Shown piece by piece: positions 38,301 through 46,845 of a stretch of DNA of 64,000 bases. This stretch comes from Bacteriovorax sp. MedPE-SWde (GTDB taxonomy: Bacteria > Bdellovibrionota > Bacteriovoracia > Bacteriovoracales > Bacteriovoracaceae). How positions within the stretch are numbered: the stretch's first letter is position 1; every line of letters starts with the position of its first letter. Location of the stretch: NCBI GenBank assembly GCA_001874305.1, contig MPCU01000002.1, forward strand, positions 599,900-663,899, given 5' to 3'. The notes under the pieces are model-generated. The model did not search any database. It was not told where the DNA came from and saw nothing but the letters and a program-made list of their open reading frames with translations. The position numbers were made by a program, and so were the translations under genes.

Positions 38301-38433
38301 AATTGCTGGCGAATTCAGGCATTTCTTCTTTGCCGATATTATTCCAAACAACAAAAGAGAAGAGGATAACCCCAAAGAAAATTATATTTGATAATAAGTG
38401 ACGACTAGTAAAGAAGCGAATGAGATTTTTCAT
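35350..38433 (-). CDS. RND-family efflux permease
   Basis: This 1027-residue protein shows two RND repeats, each with a first helix, a large periplasmic domain and a six-helix block. The proton-relay residues are in GIVVDDAIIIAEN (Asp-Asp in TM4), and the second repeat has VINDAIVMIDKI. It exports drugs or other solutes from periplasm or inner leaflet by proton exchange. No membrane-fusion or outer-membrane-channel gene is adjacent, so partners must be elsewhere. The cyclase gene follows 2 bases later and the CarD-like gene lies 19 bases upstream on the same strand, so all three are probably one transcript. Confidence 0.92.
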   Translation of the reverse strand: MKNLIRFFTSRHLLSNIIFFGVILFSFVVWNNIGKEEMPEFASNWIRVKTSYPGAPAEDVELFVTKPLEDELKGIVGIEEVTTTSSVGSSSLRIVLDDDYPNKEEVTREIKDAVFRVNLPAEIRDLPRIRQFKSAEKAILDIGIYYKGHKYLDSKSRAELQKYVLGFENQLLALKEISSIDRSYYKNPEIQIEIDPKKKQDMEISLSEIKEQIQANNVRVPIGAMRDRGESKVTALNELETVDSLMNFIVRGNYEGRGVKLSDIASIKNGFQRSNSIFKINGHEGIFLNVKKSVTTDILSAQKVVMDFIKKFNDANKENSIGIVLMDDESYAVTNRLKIIGSNGLLGFFLIFVILLFFLDVKAGFWVAMGIPFSIGFTLISASLFGYTINNMTLAGIIIVLGIVVDDAIIIAENISRHREEGLSLKDAAVIGTSEVFKPIVASIITTCVAFIPLIFFEGFFGKLVSYIPLVVILMLIGSLIESLFVLPAHMAGKTFLLDRFSKDEGQKSWFHKYEDIYERFLLKVFKMRIPVLLSFITLLIGSVWLFKTKMKFVMFPREESQEVFIKVKAEKSAVRDETARYIAPLEDLFINDKQNVVGVRSSIALSRRGGEVKENEASILVELKPADERERPLRELMKEWEAKSKGIPHLDKVRFIKGRWGWSSGSAIELQIQENDDVKRDQIAKLLADKMKSIKELTDVEIEEPLKKKEYIFKLKQERLIKYNVAPSKVTSTLRTFVEGSILYSINKGEEEVDVRLTVPSTAKTNLEELLELRIENKQGQLAYLKNIVDVEVVQKPVNIKRTNFKRSSMIFANIKEDSEITPLQIAESLEDNVFPELISKYPTAIMKFRGEIEDSRKSQGEFSNSIIIVVLIIYFILVVMFNSLFKPILVLSIVPFGLAGVIYILFLHGMTVYGFFAVIGTLGMIGVVINDAIVMIDKIETRLAVGDSCGWSIIAKVASTRLRPVIVTTITTVAGILPTAYGVAGYDSMLAEMMLTMGWGLAFGTVITLILVPSLYTFFSVRTRQ

Positions 38434-38452
38434 TCTTAAATTCTATACAAAT

Positions 38453-38923
38453 CTAAGCTTGAAGTCTCGCTGTAATTATATCTTTTGAGTCATCAATTTG
38501 ACCTTCCATGATAATAGAGTGCTCAAGTGCTATAGAGTCAACTAATCTTGAGTAGAGTTGCTGCTCTGCTGAACTTCTATCTTCAAGTGCCTCAAGTTGG
38601 ACTAAGAGTCCGCCCATAAGAACGACATCTTGTATTTTTGATTGTGTTTTAAAGTAATCAATTCGATCTTTCTTAGAAGTAAAGGCCTCTAACTTAGATT
38701 TACCGCCAAGATCTGAAACGACTTTTTCAATTGTGTCTTTCGTGCAGATAACACGATAGTTATGTTCATCATCAAGTGGTACAAAGTTCTTTACGTTCTT
38801 ACCTTCACTCTCGATAACAAGAAATAGCCTTTCGCCCATTCCAAGATTATCAATATCAACGACTTTTCCTACACCAAAGTTTGTAGATAAAACTAATTTT
38901 CCGATAAAGTGTGAATGATCCAT
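38453..38923 (-). CDS. CarD-like regulator
   Basis: This 156-residue protein has an N-terminal Tudor-like RNA-polymerase-interaction region (GKLVLSTNFGVGKVVDID, then NFVPLDD and YRVI) and a C-terminal helical part, the layout of CarD/CdnL regulators that stabilise the open promoter complex. The match is partial and the C-terminal domain is weakly related, so the role in transcription is inferred. It is on the same strand as the RND pump, 19 bases ahead, and starts divergently from tesA. A Shine-Dalgarno AAGGAG lies 11 bases away. Confidence 0.65.
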   Translation of the reverse strand: MDHSHFIGKLVLSTNFGVGKVVDIDNLGMGERLFLVIESEGKNVKNFVPLDDEHNYRVICTKDTIEKVVSDLGGKSKLEAFTSKKDRIDYFKTQSKIQDVVLMGGLLVQLEALEDRSSAEQQLYSRLVDSIALEHSIIMEGQIDDSKDIITARLQA

Positions 38924-39121
38924 TCTAAACTGGCTCCTTGCCGATCTAAAAGAGTCAAGTAAAGAGAATTCTTCAAATGAACCTTAAGTAAGTAATTCAG
39001 TATATCAAGTGGCCTATAGCGTGTATAGGTTTTTAGCTATTTATTTCTATTCTATTTACTCAAATTAAGTAAACTTATTGTCAATTCTTCCACCAAAGCC
39101 TTTATTTCCTCATTATTTTGT

Positions 39122-39130
39122 TGGTATTAT
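39122..39130 (+). promoter_or_regulatory. extended -10 promoter for tesA-ybbA-ybbP
   Basis: TGGTATTAT is an extended -10 (TGn plus TATTAT at 39125-39130), placing the start about 23 bases before the tesA ATG, which has an AAGGG Shine-Dalgarno. The remaining 38924-39121 holds no gene I can identify. Confidence 0.5.
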
Positions 39131-39159
39131 ATTTTTTGACGAGAACCTTAAGGGCAACA

Positions 39160-39771
39160 ATGAAAAACTTAAAATACAAGACTATTTTACTGATCTTAAT
39201 TACCTTATTCACTCCTATAGTGAACGCAGAAACACGTTTATTAATTATTGGAGACTCCCTAACTGAAGGCTATGGAGTTGCGAAGAAAGACTCTTATCCT
39301 AGCCTCTTAGAAACAGAACTAAAAAAGAAGCGAAGTGATATCCGTGTCATAAACGCTGGAAGCAGTGGATCGACTTCTGCCGGCGCTTTTTCTCGATTGA
39401 GATGGCACCTTAAGTCCAAACCCAAAATTCTCATACTAGCACTTGGGGCAAACGATGGTCTGCGAGGCATCTCACCGACTTCAACAAAAGAGAACCTTCA
39501 AAAAGCAATTACACTAGCAAAGAAGAATAAGATAATCATATATCTGGCAGGTATGAAGATGCCTTATAACTACGGTAAGGATTATCAAAAACGATTTGAG
39601 AATATTTTTTCTGAACTTATATCTTTTAATAAAATAAAGTCCATTCCTTTCTTATTAAAAGACGTTGGTGGCCGTAAACACCTCAACTTAGCAGATGGTA
39701 TACATCCCAATGAAAAAGGTCATTCAATAATTGCAAAAAATGTAGCAAGTATAATAGAGAAAGATTTATGA
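39160..39771 (+). CDS. tesA: periplasmic SGNH/GDSL esterase, TesA-like
   Basis: This 203-residue protein has a signal peptide (MKNLKYKTILLILITLFTPIVNA) and the SGNH blocks: IIGDSLTEGYG (catalytic Ser), NAGSSGSTSAG, LALGANDGL and DGIHPNEKGH (Asp and His). It hydrolyses acyl-CoA thioesters, lysophospholipids or esters in the periplasm, like E. coli TesA. It overlaps the ABC ATPase gene by one start/stop site (ATGA), so the three genes form one unit. In E. coli tesA is adjacent to ybbAP but transcribed divergently. Confidence 0.93.
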   Translation: MKNLKYKTILLILITLFTPIVNAETRLLIIGDSLTEGYGVAKKDSYPSLLETELKKKRSDIRVINAGSSGSTSAGAFSRLRWHLKSKPKILILALGANDGLRGISPTSTKENLQKAITLAKKNKIIIYLAGMKMPYNYGKDYQKRFENIFSELISFNKIKSIPFLLKDVGGRKHLNLADGIHPNEKGHSIIAKNVASIIEKDL

Positions 39772-40427
39772 TTATAAAAATTGAAAATATGTCTAAGAGC
39801 TACCTTCAAGGTAAGACAACAGTTAACGCTTTAAAGAATATCAATCTAGAAGTAGAAGACTCCCAATCTATGGCGATTGTTGGACCTTCAGGAAGTGGGA
39901 AAACTACACTTCTCTCTTTACTTGGAGGACTTGATCTTCCAACTTCGGGATCAATAAAACTAAGAGACAAGTGCATTTCTTCAATGACTGAAGAGGAGGT
40001 TGTAGAGTTTAGATCTGAGAATATTGGTATTGTATTTCAACAATTCCATCTCATGCCTCACCTCACCGCTTTAGAAAATGTGTGCCTACCTCTTGAAATA
40101 ATGGGTGATAAAAATCCAGAGAAGCTAGCTTTAGAGTTCCTTGATCACGTTGGTCTTTCCAAAAGAGCTGATCATTTCCCACATCAAATGAGTGGTGGAG
40201 AATGTCAAAGAGTGGCCATCGCGAGAGCAACAGTCACTCGTCCAAAAATTCTTCTTGCCGATGAGCCAAGCGGTAACCTTGATACTGAAACAGGTATTAA
40301 GGTAATGGATTTAATTTTTAAGATAGCTGAAGAAAATCAGATGAATCTCATTTTAGTTACCCATGATATTCGCTTAGCAAATAGATGCCAAAAGCAAGTA
40401 CACCTCACAGGTGGACTACTGAAATGA
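39768..40427 (+). CDS. ybbA: ABC transporter ATP-binding protein, YbbA/LolD family
   Basis: This 219-residue ATPase has Walker A (GPSGSGKTT), the Q-loop FQQFHLMPHL, the signature MSGGECQRVAIARA and Walker B (ILLADEPSGNLD), with a switch His in VTHD. It is the MacB/LolD type that works with FtsX-like permeases rather than classic transport channels. Neighbouring tesA and ybbP identify it as YbbA. Both ends overlap neighbours (ATGA). Confidence 0.93.
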   Translation: MIIKIENMSKSYLQGKTTVNALKNINLEVEDSQSMAIVGPSGSGKTTLLSLLGGLDLPTSGSIKLRDKCISSMTEEEVVEFRSENIGIVFQQFHLMPHLTALENVCLPLEIMGDKNPEKLALEFLDHVGLSKRADHFPHQMSGGECQRVAIARATVTRPKILLADEPSGNLDTETGIKVMDLIFKIAEENQMNLILVTHDIRLANRCQKQVHLTGGLLK

Positions 40428-42976
40428 ACTACTTAAAATATATTTTAAGAGAATTAAAGGGAAATAGAAAGTTTACAATCCTCTTTATTCTTAATCTCTC
40501 CCTAGGATTAACTGGCTTTATCGCTTTAGACGGATTTAAGGTCTCATTAGATAAAACAATTAGATCAAAATCTAAAGGAATCCTTGGTGCAGATATTGGT
40601 CTATCCGCCAGAAGACAAATTTCAAAGATTGAAAAAAAATATTTAGAAGATGAATTTAGCGGTAAATTTGAAAGCTCTCATATGGTTGAGATGTACTCGA
40701 TGGTTGCAAATCAGTCGAAGAAATCAAGACTAATACAAGTTAAGGCCATTGAATCAAACTACCCTTTCTATGGAAATATAGAATTTGCCAAAGGAGAAAT
40801 GCTTTCTCAAAAGATCAGGGATAATTTGAGTAAAGATAATATCGCCTGGGTTTATGAGGATGTCCTACACCAATTGAAAGTAAAAATTGGTGATAAAGTA
40901 AAAATTGGCGATACTCTATTCACAATAAGAAAATCAATCCTTGCCGACAGTGCCTCCGGTATATCGACAAATATGGCACCAAGAATCTATATTTCTCTTA
41001 AAAGACTCAAGTCAACGGGCTTACTTAGACCAGGTAGTGTAGCTTGGCATTCTCATGTTTATAAAATCCCTGAAACACCTCCTAAAAAATTAGAAGAGAT
41101 TCGTGACAGGATATTTAAAAATATAGATAAACCCGATGTAAGAGTTTATACCCATGAAAATGTCAGTCAGCAAATGGCACGTATGCTTTCAAGACTCAAT
41201 GATTTTCTAGGGTTAACTTCCTTGGTAGCACTCTTTCTTTCTGCCCTTGGAACCGGTTTTCTATTTAGATCGTTCTTTAGAAGTAAGTCGAAACAAATTG
41301 CTGTACTTATTAGTCTTGGATTGCAGAAACGTTCTGCATTTACACTATACTTATCACAGGTTGTTATTCTAGGGCTATTAAGCTCAATGATTGCAATTCT
41401 ATTGTCACTAATCATTGTACCAGGTCTTGGTGCCGTAACTCAGGAGTTACTACCATTTCCAGTTGATTTTACGATAAGAGCATCCACTATAATCATGGGT
41501 CTTTCTATTGGAACAGTTGGAAGTCTTTTAATCTGTCTGCCAATTCTAATGGAGTTAAAGAGAATCCAGCCCTCTGTCTTACTAACAGATAAACAAGCGA
41601 CTTCAAAAGGTCTAATCGGAAATATTATTTCAAGTATTCCAGCGATGGGCTTCTTTTGGGCGCTTGCAATATGGTTATCAAATTCTTTTCTTATTGGATC
41701 ACTCTTTACAGGAATTTTTATAATATCGGGTGTTCTACTGGCCCTTACAGCTTGGCTGATATTTTCTCAATTTAATTTTCACAGAAGTGTTAACAAGCTA
41801 AGTTTAAAGTGGGCACTAAGAGATCTAGACAGAAATAAAATAACAACTATTGCTTGTTTTATTTCTATAGGACTAGGAACTCTTTTATTAAACCTCATAC
41901 CACAAATTCAAAAGTCCCTTAGTGAAGAACTATCATCACCCGAAAAATCAAAAGTCCCTTCTCTTTTTATATTTGATATACAAGAGGAGCAAGTGCCTTC
42001 ATTTAAGTCTATTGTCTCAAAGAAGGATATCAAGATCTCACAGCTCTCACCTAATGTAAGAGCACGTTTAGTAGCTGTTAACGACATCGCCTTTGATAAG
42101 GGTGACGGCGCTTCAGCAAGTTCACTCTCAAGAGAAGAAGAAAGAGAGAAACGATTTAGAAACAGAGGCTTTAATCTCTCTTATCGTTCAGAGTTAATTA
42201 ATTCTGAAAAAGTGATAAAAGGAAGAGGATTCTCTGGACACTTCGTCGACGATGGAAAAAGTATTCCAGAAATAACTCTAGAAACAAGATTTGCTAAACG
42301 CTTAGACCTCCATATTGGAGACACTATGACATTTGAGATCGAAAGTGTTCCCATCAAAGGTAAAGTAGTTGGACTAAGAACCATTAGATGGACTTCATTT
42401 CAGCCAAACTTCTTCGTTCAGTTTCAACCAGGGGTTTTAGAAATTGCTCCTAAGACATTTGTTGCGACTTTACCAAGTATGGATAAGAAAACGAAACAAG
42501 AGATTCAAGATAGTATTGTAGATACTCTTCCAAATATTTCTCTAATAAATGTTTCTAGAATTGTTGAAAGAATTAGTAATATCATGGACCAAATGGCATG
42601 GGCACTTAGACTTATGTCAGCACTATGCCTTATAGCAGGGTTCGTTGTTATTTATTCAATAGCAAATCATCAGGCAGCAAGTAGAAAATGGGATATTGGT
42701 TTATTAAAATCTCTAGGAGCAAGCTTCCCTACTATACGAGCACAGTTTATTTGGCAATTTGGATTAATCTCATTTTTTGCAACTCTTCTTGGTGCAACAA
42801 TAAGTTTATTAGTTAGTTTTTTAATATCGAGTCTACTCTTTGAGGGAGTATGGGCATTTGATATAGTAACACCTCTACTTACTCTTATAGGATCTGTTGT
42901 GGTTACAGTGTTCATAACTGATATGGCAATTCGTAATTCCTTAAAAGTACGAACTAGAGAGCTTTTTTCGACATAG
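40424..42976 (+). CDS. ybbP: ABC permease, FtsX-like, YbbP
   Basis: This 850-residue protein has a periplasmic-loop domain after TM1, two FtsX-type four-helix blocks and a hydrophobic segment between them, as in YbbP. It pairs with the ATPase encoded just upstream (4-base overlap, ATGA). The function of YbbAP is not settled; proposed roles involve release of hydrophobic compounds or mechanotransmission with TesA. The frame is open upstream but the ATG at 40424 preserves the overlap and has AGGTGG before it. Confidence 0.9.
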   Translation: MNYLKYILRELKGNRKFTILFILNLSLGLTGFIALDGFKVSLDKTIRSKSKGILGADIGLSARRQISKIEKKYLEDEFSGKFESSHMVEMYSMVANQSKKSRLIQVKAIESNYPFYGNIEFAKGEMLSQKIRDNLSKDNIAWVYEDVLHQLKVKIGDKVKIGDTLFTIRKSILADSASGISTNMAPRIYISLKRLKSTGLLRPGSVAWHSHVYKIPETPPKKLEEIRDRIFKNIDKPDVRVYTHENVSQQMARMLSRLNDFLGLTSLVALFLSALGTGFLFRSFFRSKSKQIAVLISLGLQKRSAFTLYLSQVVILGLLSSMIAILLSLIIVPGLGAVTQELLPFPVDFTIRASTIIMGLSIGTVGSLLICLPILMELKRIQPSVLLTDKQATSKGLIGNIISSIPAMGFFWALAIWLSNSFLIGSLFTGIFIISGVLLALTAWLIFSQFNFHRSVNKLSLKWALRDLDRNKITTIACFISIGLGTLLLNLIPQIQKSLSEELSSPEKSKVPSLFIFDIQEEQVPSFKSIVSKKDIKISQLSPNVRARLVAVNDIAFDKGDGASASSLSREEEREKRFRNRGFNLSYRSELINSEKVIKGRGFSGHFVDDGKSIPEITLETRFAKRLDLHIGDTMTFEIESVPIKGKVVGLRTIRWTSFQPNFFVQFQPGVLEIAPKTFVATLPSMDKKTKQEIQDSIVDTLPNISLINVSRIVERISNIMDQMAWALRLMSALCLIAGFVVIYSIANHQAASRKWDIGLLKSLGASFPTIRAQFIWQFGLISFFATLLGATISLLVSFLISSLLFEGVWAFDIVTPLLTLIGSVVVTVFITDMAIRNSLKVRTRELFST

Positions 42977-43001
42977 CTTCATTAAAATTGTACAATGAAG
43001 C
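42976..43001 (+). other. hairpin directly before the recQ ATG
   Basis: GCTTCATT and AATGAAGC form an 8-bp perfect stem with a 10-base loop, starting on the last base of the ybbP stop codon and ending one base before the recQ ATG. No T-run follows; it could dampen recQ translation. Confidence 0.45.
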
Positions 43002-44867
43002 ATGTCTGATTCTTTATCGATTCTACAAAATGTCTTTGGATTTGATGCTTTTAGAGGCAATCAACAAGAGATTATAAATTCCGTTATTGAGGGAGAGAAT
43101 GCACTCGTTCTAATGCCTACAGGCGGAGGAAAATCTCTTTGCTATCAAATACCAGCACTTTCTAGAATTGGAACAGCTATAGTTATTTCACCCTTGATAG
43201 CTCTTATGAAAGATCAGGTGGACGCCCTTGTGGCAAAAGGTGTTGAAGCGGCATTTTTAAACTCTTCAATTAGTCACGAAGAACAGAATGAAATTCAAGA
43301 AGACCTCCTGCGTGGCAATATTAAAATACTTTATGTATCACCAGAGAGAATGATGTCAGAGTACTTTATTTCGCTCCTACAAAGAGTTGAAATTTCTTTA
43401 TTCGCAATTGATGAAGCTCACTGTGTATCTCAATGGGGCCATGACTTTAGACCTGAGTATATGAAACTTAATATGCTCACAAAGACCTTTTCATCTGTTC
43501 CAAGAGTAGCTCTTACAGCAACTGCTGGTGCAGCAACAAAAGAAGAAATAATCCGCTGCCTATCACTATATGGCGGCAATACTTATATTAGCTCTTTTGA
43601 TAGACCAAATATTCATTATACAATCCAAAAGAAAGGCCCAAAGGCTCACAATATTCAAGCTCTCATTAAATATATAAAAGAAGAGCATTCTGAAAATGCA
43701 GGAATCGTTTACTGTCTCTCTAGAAAGAGTACAGAAGAGGTTTCAGAGCAGTTGGTTAAGGCCGGAATTAAGGCCATGCCATATCACGCCCGCCTCTCTC
43801 AAAAATATAGGGATAAGGTACAAGAGAAGTTTCTTAAAGAAGAAAAAATAGTTATTGTCGCGACAATTGCCTTTGGTATGGGGATTGATAAACCAGATGT
43901 TCGATTTGTTGCACATATGGATCTGCCAAAGTGTCTTGAATCTTACTATCAAGAAACTGGTCGTGCCGGAAGAGATGGTCTCCCCTCTCAAGCTTGGATG
44001 CTTTATGGAATGAGGGATCTCGTTCTATTAAAGAAAATGGCATTCAAAGGTGTAACTTCAGCAGCGAGAAGAAGAGTAATTGAAGAAAAATTAGACGCAA
44101 TTCTAGGTTACTGTGAAACAACAGGCTGTCGCCGAGAAGTTCTCCTTAACTACTTTGATGATCCCTATACTGGACCTTGTGAAAATTGTGATACATGTCT
44201 AACACCAATTGATAAAATGATTGATGCCACAGAGCTTGCTAAGAATGCTTTAACATGTGTCTATGAAACAAACCAAAGTTATAATGTTCATCATATGGTG
44301 GATGTTCTTCTAGGAAACCTCACCGCATTTATGCAAAAAAGTGGACATCACCACACAACAAGTTTTAAGGCCGGTGCTGATTATGACGAGGCACTTTGGC
44401 ACTCTGTTTATAGACAGCTCATTGCACTTGGCTACCTTAAAATGATTATGGACGGAAAGTCTGAGTTAAAGCTAACAGAAAAGTCGCTAAAGGTTCTTGA
44501 AGGCAATGAAGTCGTACTTCTCAGAGCAGACTATAAGAAAACAGTCTCAAAGAATACAGAGCCCAAGAAAAAGGCCGCCAAAAAGAAGACGACAAAGAAG
44601 AAGGCGGTTAAAAAGGTTCTTCAATATAAAACATTTGATGGAACCGACAGAACTCTCTTTGAAAACCTTAAGATATTCAGATCAGATCTCGCAAAGAAGA
44701 AGAGAACCAAGAGCTATAAGATATTTCATGACCAAACTCTCTGGCAAATGGCCCAGAGACGTCCAAAAGAGCTCCACGAGCTTGAAGATATACACGGAAT
44801 CGGACCAAAGAAGCTCAAAAAGTTTGGAAATATCTTTCTTAAAGCACTTGAAGAACTTTCAGAGTAA
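43002..44867 (+). CDS. recQ: ATP-dependent DNA helicase RecQ
   Basis: This 621-residue protein has the RecQ helicase core: Walker A in PTGGGKSLCYQ, DEAH in AIDEAHCVSQWGHDFRPEY, motif VI QETGRAGRDG. The RecQ-C-terminal zinc motif has Cys residues in ETTGCRREV and GPCENCDTC. A winged-helix domain and an HRDC domain (about 545-620) follow, joined by a very lysine-rich linker. It unwinds DNA 3'-5' in recombination repair. There is no Shine-Dalgarno; a hairpin abuts the start. Confidence 0.96.
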   Translation: MSDSLSILQNVFGFDAFRGNQQEIINSVIEGENALVLMPTGGGKSLCYQIPALSRIGTAIVISPLIALMKDQVDALVAKGVEAAFLNSSISHEEQNEIQEDLLRGNIKILYVSPERMMSEYFISLLQRVEISLFAIDEAHCVSQWGHDFRPEYMKLNMLTKTFSSVPRVALTATAGAATKEEIIRCLSLYGGNTYISSFDRPNIHYTIQKKGPKAHNIQALIKYIKEEHSENAGIVYCLSRKSTEEVSEQLVKAGIKAMPYHARLSQKYRDKVQEKFLKEEKIVIVATIAFGMGIDKPDVRFVAHMDLPKCLESYYQETGRAGRDGLPSQAWMLYGMRDLVLLKKMAFKGVTSAARRRVIEEKLDAILGYCETTGCRREVLLNYFDDPYTGPCENCDTCLTPIDKMIDATELAKNALTCVYETNQSYNVHHMVDVLLGNLTAFMQKSGHHHTTSFKAGADYDEALWHSVYRQLIALGYLKMIMDGKSELKLTEKSLKVLEGNEVVLLRADYKKTVSKNTEPKKKAAKKKTTKKKAVKKVLQYKTFDGTDRTLFENLKIFRSDLAKKKRTKSYKIFHDQTLWQMAQRRPKELHELEDIHGIGPKKLKKFGNIFLKALEELSE

Positions 44868-44912
44868 TCATCTTCTTTTTGACATGTAAGTCACATCGAG
44901 ATACTTAGCCTT

Positions 44913-45431
44913 ATGACAAATTTATCAAATGAACTTCTACTTGTTCCTCACACTTCAATGTGGGAGAAAGTATTCCAAAAAGAGAAATCAAGCCTAGAGA
45001 AACTACTAAGAAGTAACTCTTTAGAAATACAACATATTGGATCTACGGCCATCACAGAGGCCTGTGCTAGACCAATAATGGACATTCTTTGTGTTGTTCA
45101 CACTCTTGATGGAATTGAAGTATTTAAAAGTGAATTTGAAGCACAAGGCTTTAGCTGGAGAGGAGATGGCGGAATGCCGAACTCAATCCAGTTCATAAGA
45201 TATGCTAAAGATGGAACTACAGAACTCTCAAATATTAGAATCTTTGAAAAAATCAATCCTATAATTGATGATTTCACTGACTTTAGAGACTACCTCAATG
45301 CAGAAGAGGAAGTAGCAAAAGAATATTCTGCTGTAAAACTTGGGCTTCAAAAGAAATATGAAGAAAACCCAGGTCTATACACAGCGGCAAAGAATCAATT
45401 TATCAAAATTGTTCTTAGTAACCTTAAGTAA
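44913..45431 (+). CDS. GrpB/UPF0157-family protein
   Basis: This 172-residue protein matches the GrpB family of nucleotidyltransferase-fold proteins: IQHIGSTAITEACARPIMDI near residue 40, then FRDYLNAEEEVAKEYSAVK. Some members are coenzyme A kinases or related; the reaction is not established here. It has no signal peptide and ends one base before the convergent arfB gene. Confidence 0.9.
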   Translation: MTNLSNELLLVPHTSMWEKVFQKEKSSLEKLLRSNSLEIQHIGSTAITEACARPIMDILCVVHTLDGIEVFKSEFEAQGFSWRGDGGMPNSIQFIRYAKDGTTELSNIRIFEKINPIIDDFTDFRDYLNAEEEVAKEYSAVKLGLQKKYEENPGLYTAAKNQFIKIVLSNLK

Positions 45432-45824
45432 TTAAAATTTTTCTGAGCGAAGCTTCTTCTTTGAAGAGTGCTTCGTCTTGCGATCCAGCCTCTTCTTAAT
45501 AGAGCCTCTTGATGGCTTTGTTGCTTTTCTAGCCTTTGGTGCATATCTCACAGACATAAGAAGATCATTTAAACGACTTATGCAATCATCAATATTTTGA
45601 TTTTGGCTTCTATGTTTTTGAGAAGTTATGACAACTTTTCCATCTACAATATATCTCTTATAGCGCTCTACAAATCTTTCCTTCGTACCTTTTGGGCAAT
45701 GTTCAGACGCTTGCATATCCCAAGTTAGTGTCGCCTTAGTATTAACTTTGTTAACGTTCTGGCCACCGGCACCGGAGCTTCGAGAAAATGTAAATGTGTA
45801 TTCACTATATGGAATCTTAAACAT
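45432..45824 (-). CDS. arfB: alternative ribosome-rescue factor B (peptidyl-tRNA hydrolase)
   Basis: This 130-residue protein has the catalytic GGQ in SSGAGGQNVNKVNTK and the basic C-terminal tail (rich in Lys and Arg, about 100-130) that inserts into the mRNA channel of stalled ribosomes. ArfB releases peptides from non-stop ribosomes when trans-translation is absent. It lies 13 bases downstream of the cupin-like gene on the same strand, so it may be co-transcribed with that unit. Confidence 0.93.
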   Translation of the reverse strand: MFKIPYSEYTFTFSRSSGAGGQNVNKVNTKATLTWDMQASEHCPKGTKERFVERYKRYIVDGKVVITSQKHRSQNQNIDDCISRLNDLLMSVRYAPKARKATKPSRGSIKKRLDRKTKHSSKKKLRSEKF

Positions 45825-45837
45825 GACTTATTATACG

Positions 45838-46845
45838 CTATTTTTCTAATGTTGAGAAATTCATCTCCTGCATCTCAGACAATGAGTGTCCTTGAAGCGT
45901 AATAAGTATTTGAGACGCTTGTGCATAAGAGTAATTGCTATTTATAGCATGCTCCATGAAGCGATCAATTGCCGAGTCCCCTTCTGCGTGGACATGATCT
46001 TCTAGTTGTTCATAGAAGTTCTCATAAATTGCATACCACTCCGATGCTCCATAAATAGAGTTAAGTGTTTCAAAGAAGAACCCACAAGCGTCTTCACTAA
46101 GACCCATTGAGTCTGTAGTCATTTGCTCATAGAGGTTAATCATTTCAGATATACTCCAAGACTCAATGATTTCAGCCAGGAAGGCCATCCCTTTTTCAGG
46201 GTTTCTATTAAAGAGATATTCATAGTAAAAGAGGTTCTTTAAAACCTTCTCTTCTGGAGCACGTTTTTCAATACTCAAACCATTAGGAAAGTGATGCCAC
46301 TGAGTATCTTCTTTATCGTCTATAGTTCGAATACAAAGAGTTACTGTTGGTGTATCAAGATGAACAACTCTATGATTAAATTGGTTACCAGCAAGAATTC
46401 TCTCTGTCGCACCTTGATTTAAGAGCTGCGTAGTCACCCTATTTATGTCAGTGCTCATCACATCTTCAGCATAGACCTTCTTGGGCTTAACTTCGAATAC
46501 TTCATGAAGTGATTGTCCATAAAGAACTTTAAATGCCCCAGCAAAAGAATGGCTATGAATAGATGTATCGATATTCATCCAAAAATAGAGATCAACAACA
46601 AACTTTCCATTATTAAATAATGTTACTGGCGGTTGTCCAAAATTATTGTAGACGTTTAATTGTTTAGGAAGAGAACTTCCTTGTATCCATAAAGCAAGTT
46701 CAGACTCTAATTCTTCTAGAGAGTGTGGAAACTCAAAGTTACTCAACTCATTAAAGCAGATCTCAGGAAATGAGCTTTTCTCTTTTCCCGCTGTAGCCCA
46801 AAGGTCTTCAACTCTTGATGCCAGTTTATGGAATTTAGAAATCAT
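45838..46845 (-). CDS. hypothetical cupin-like protein
   Basis: This 335-residue protein is not recognised as a named family. The first half resembles a cupin: IHSHSFAGAF supplies two histidines, followed by a beta strand and FNHRVVHLDTPTVTL, so a metal site is possible. The second half (from about 200) is helical. Its ATG overlaps the stop codon of the 167-residue gene (ATGA), so the two are coupled. It has no signal peptide. Confidence 0.6.
   Translation of the reverse strand: MISKFHKLASRVEDLWATAGKEKSSFPEICFNELSNFEFPHSLEELESELALWIQGSSLPKQLNVYNNFGQPPVTLFNNGKFVVDLYFWMNIDTSIHSHSFAGAFKVLYGQSLHEVFEVKPKKVYAEDVMSTDINRVTTQLLNQGATERILAGNQFNHRVVHLDTPTVTLCIRTIDDKEDTQWHHFPNGLSIEKRAPEEKVLKNLFYYEYLFNRNPEKGMAFLAEIIESWSISEMINLYEQMTTDSMGLSEDACGFFFETLNSIYGASEWYAIYENFYEQLEDHVHAEGDSAIDRFMEHAINSNYSYAQASQILITLQGHSLSEMQEMNFSTLEK

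Noticed and set aside
44560..44640. Low-complexity AAG-rich stretch as a repeat array
   Set aside because: It is the Lys-rich linker within recQ and reads as coding sequence in one frame; there are no spaced identical units.
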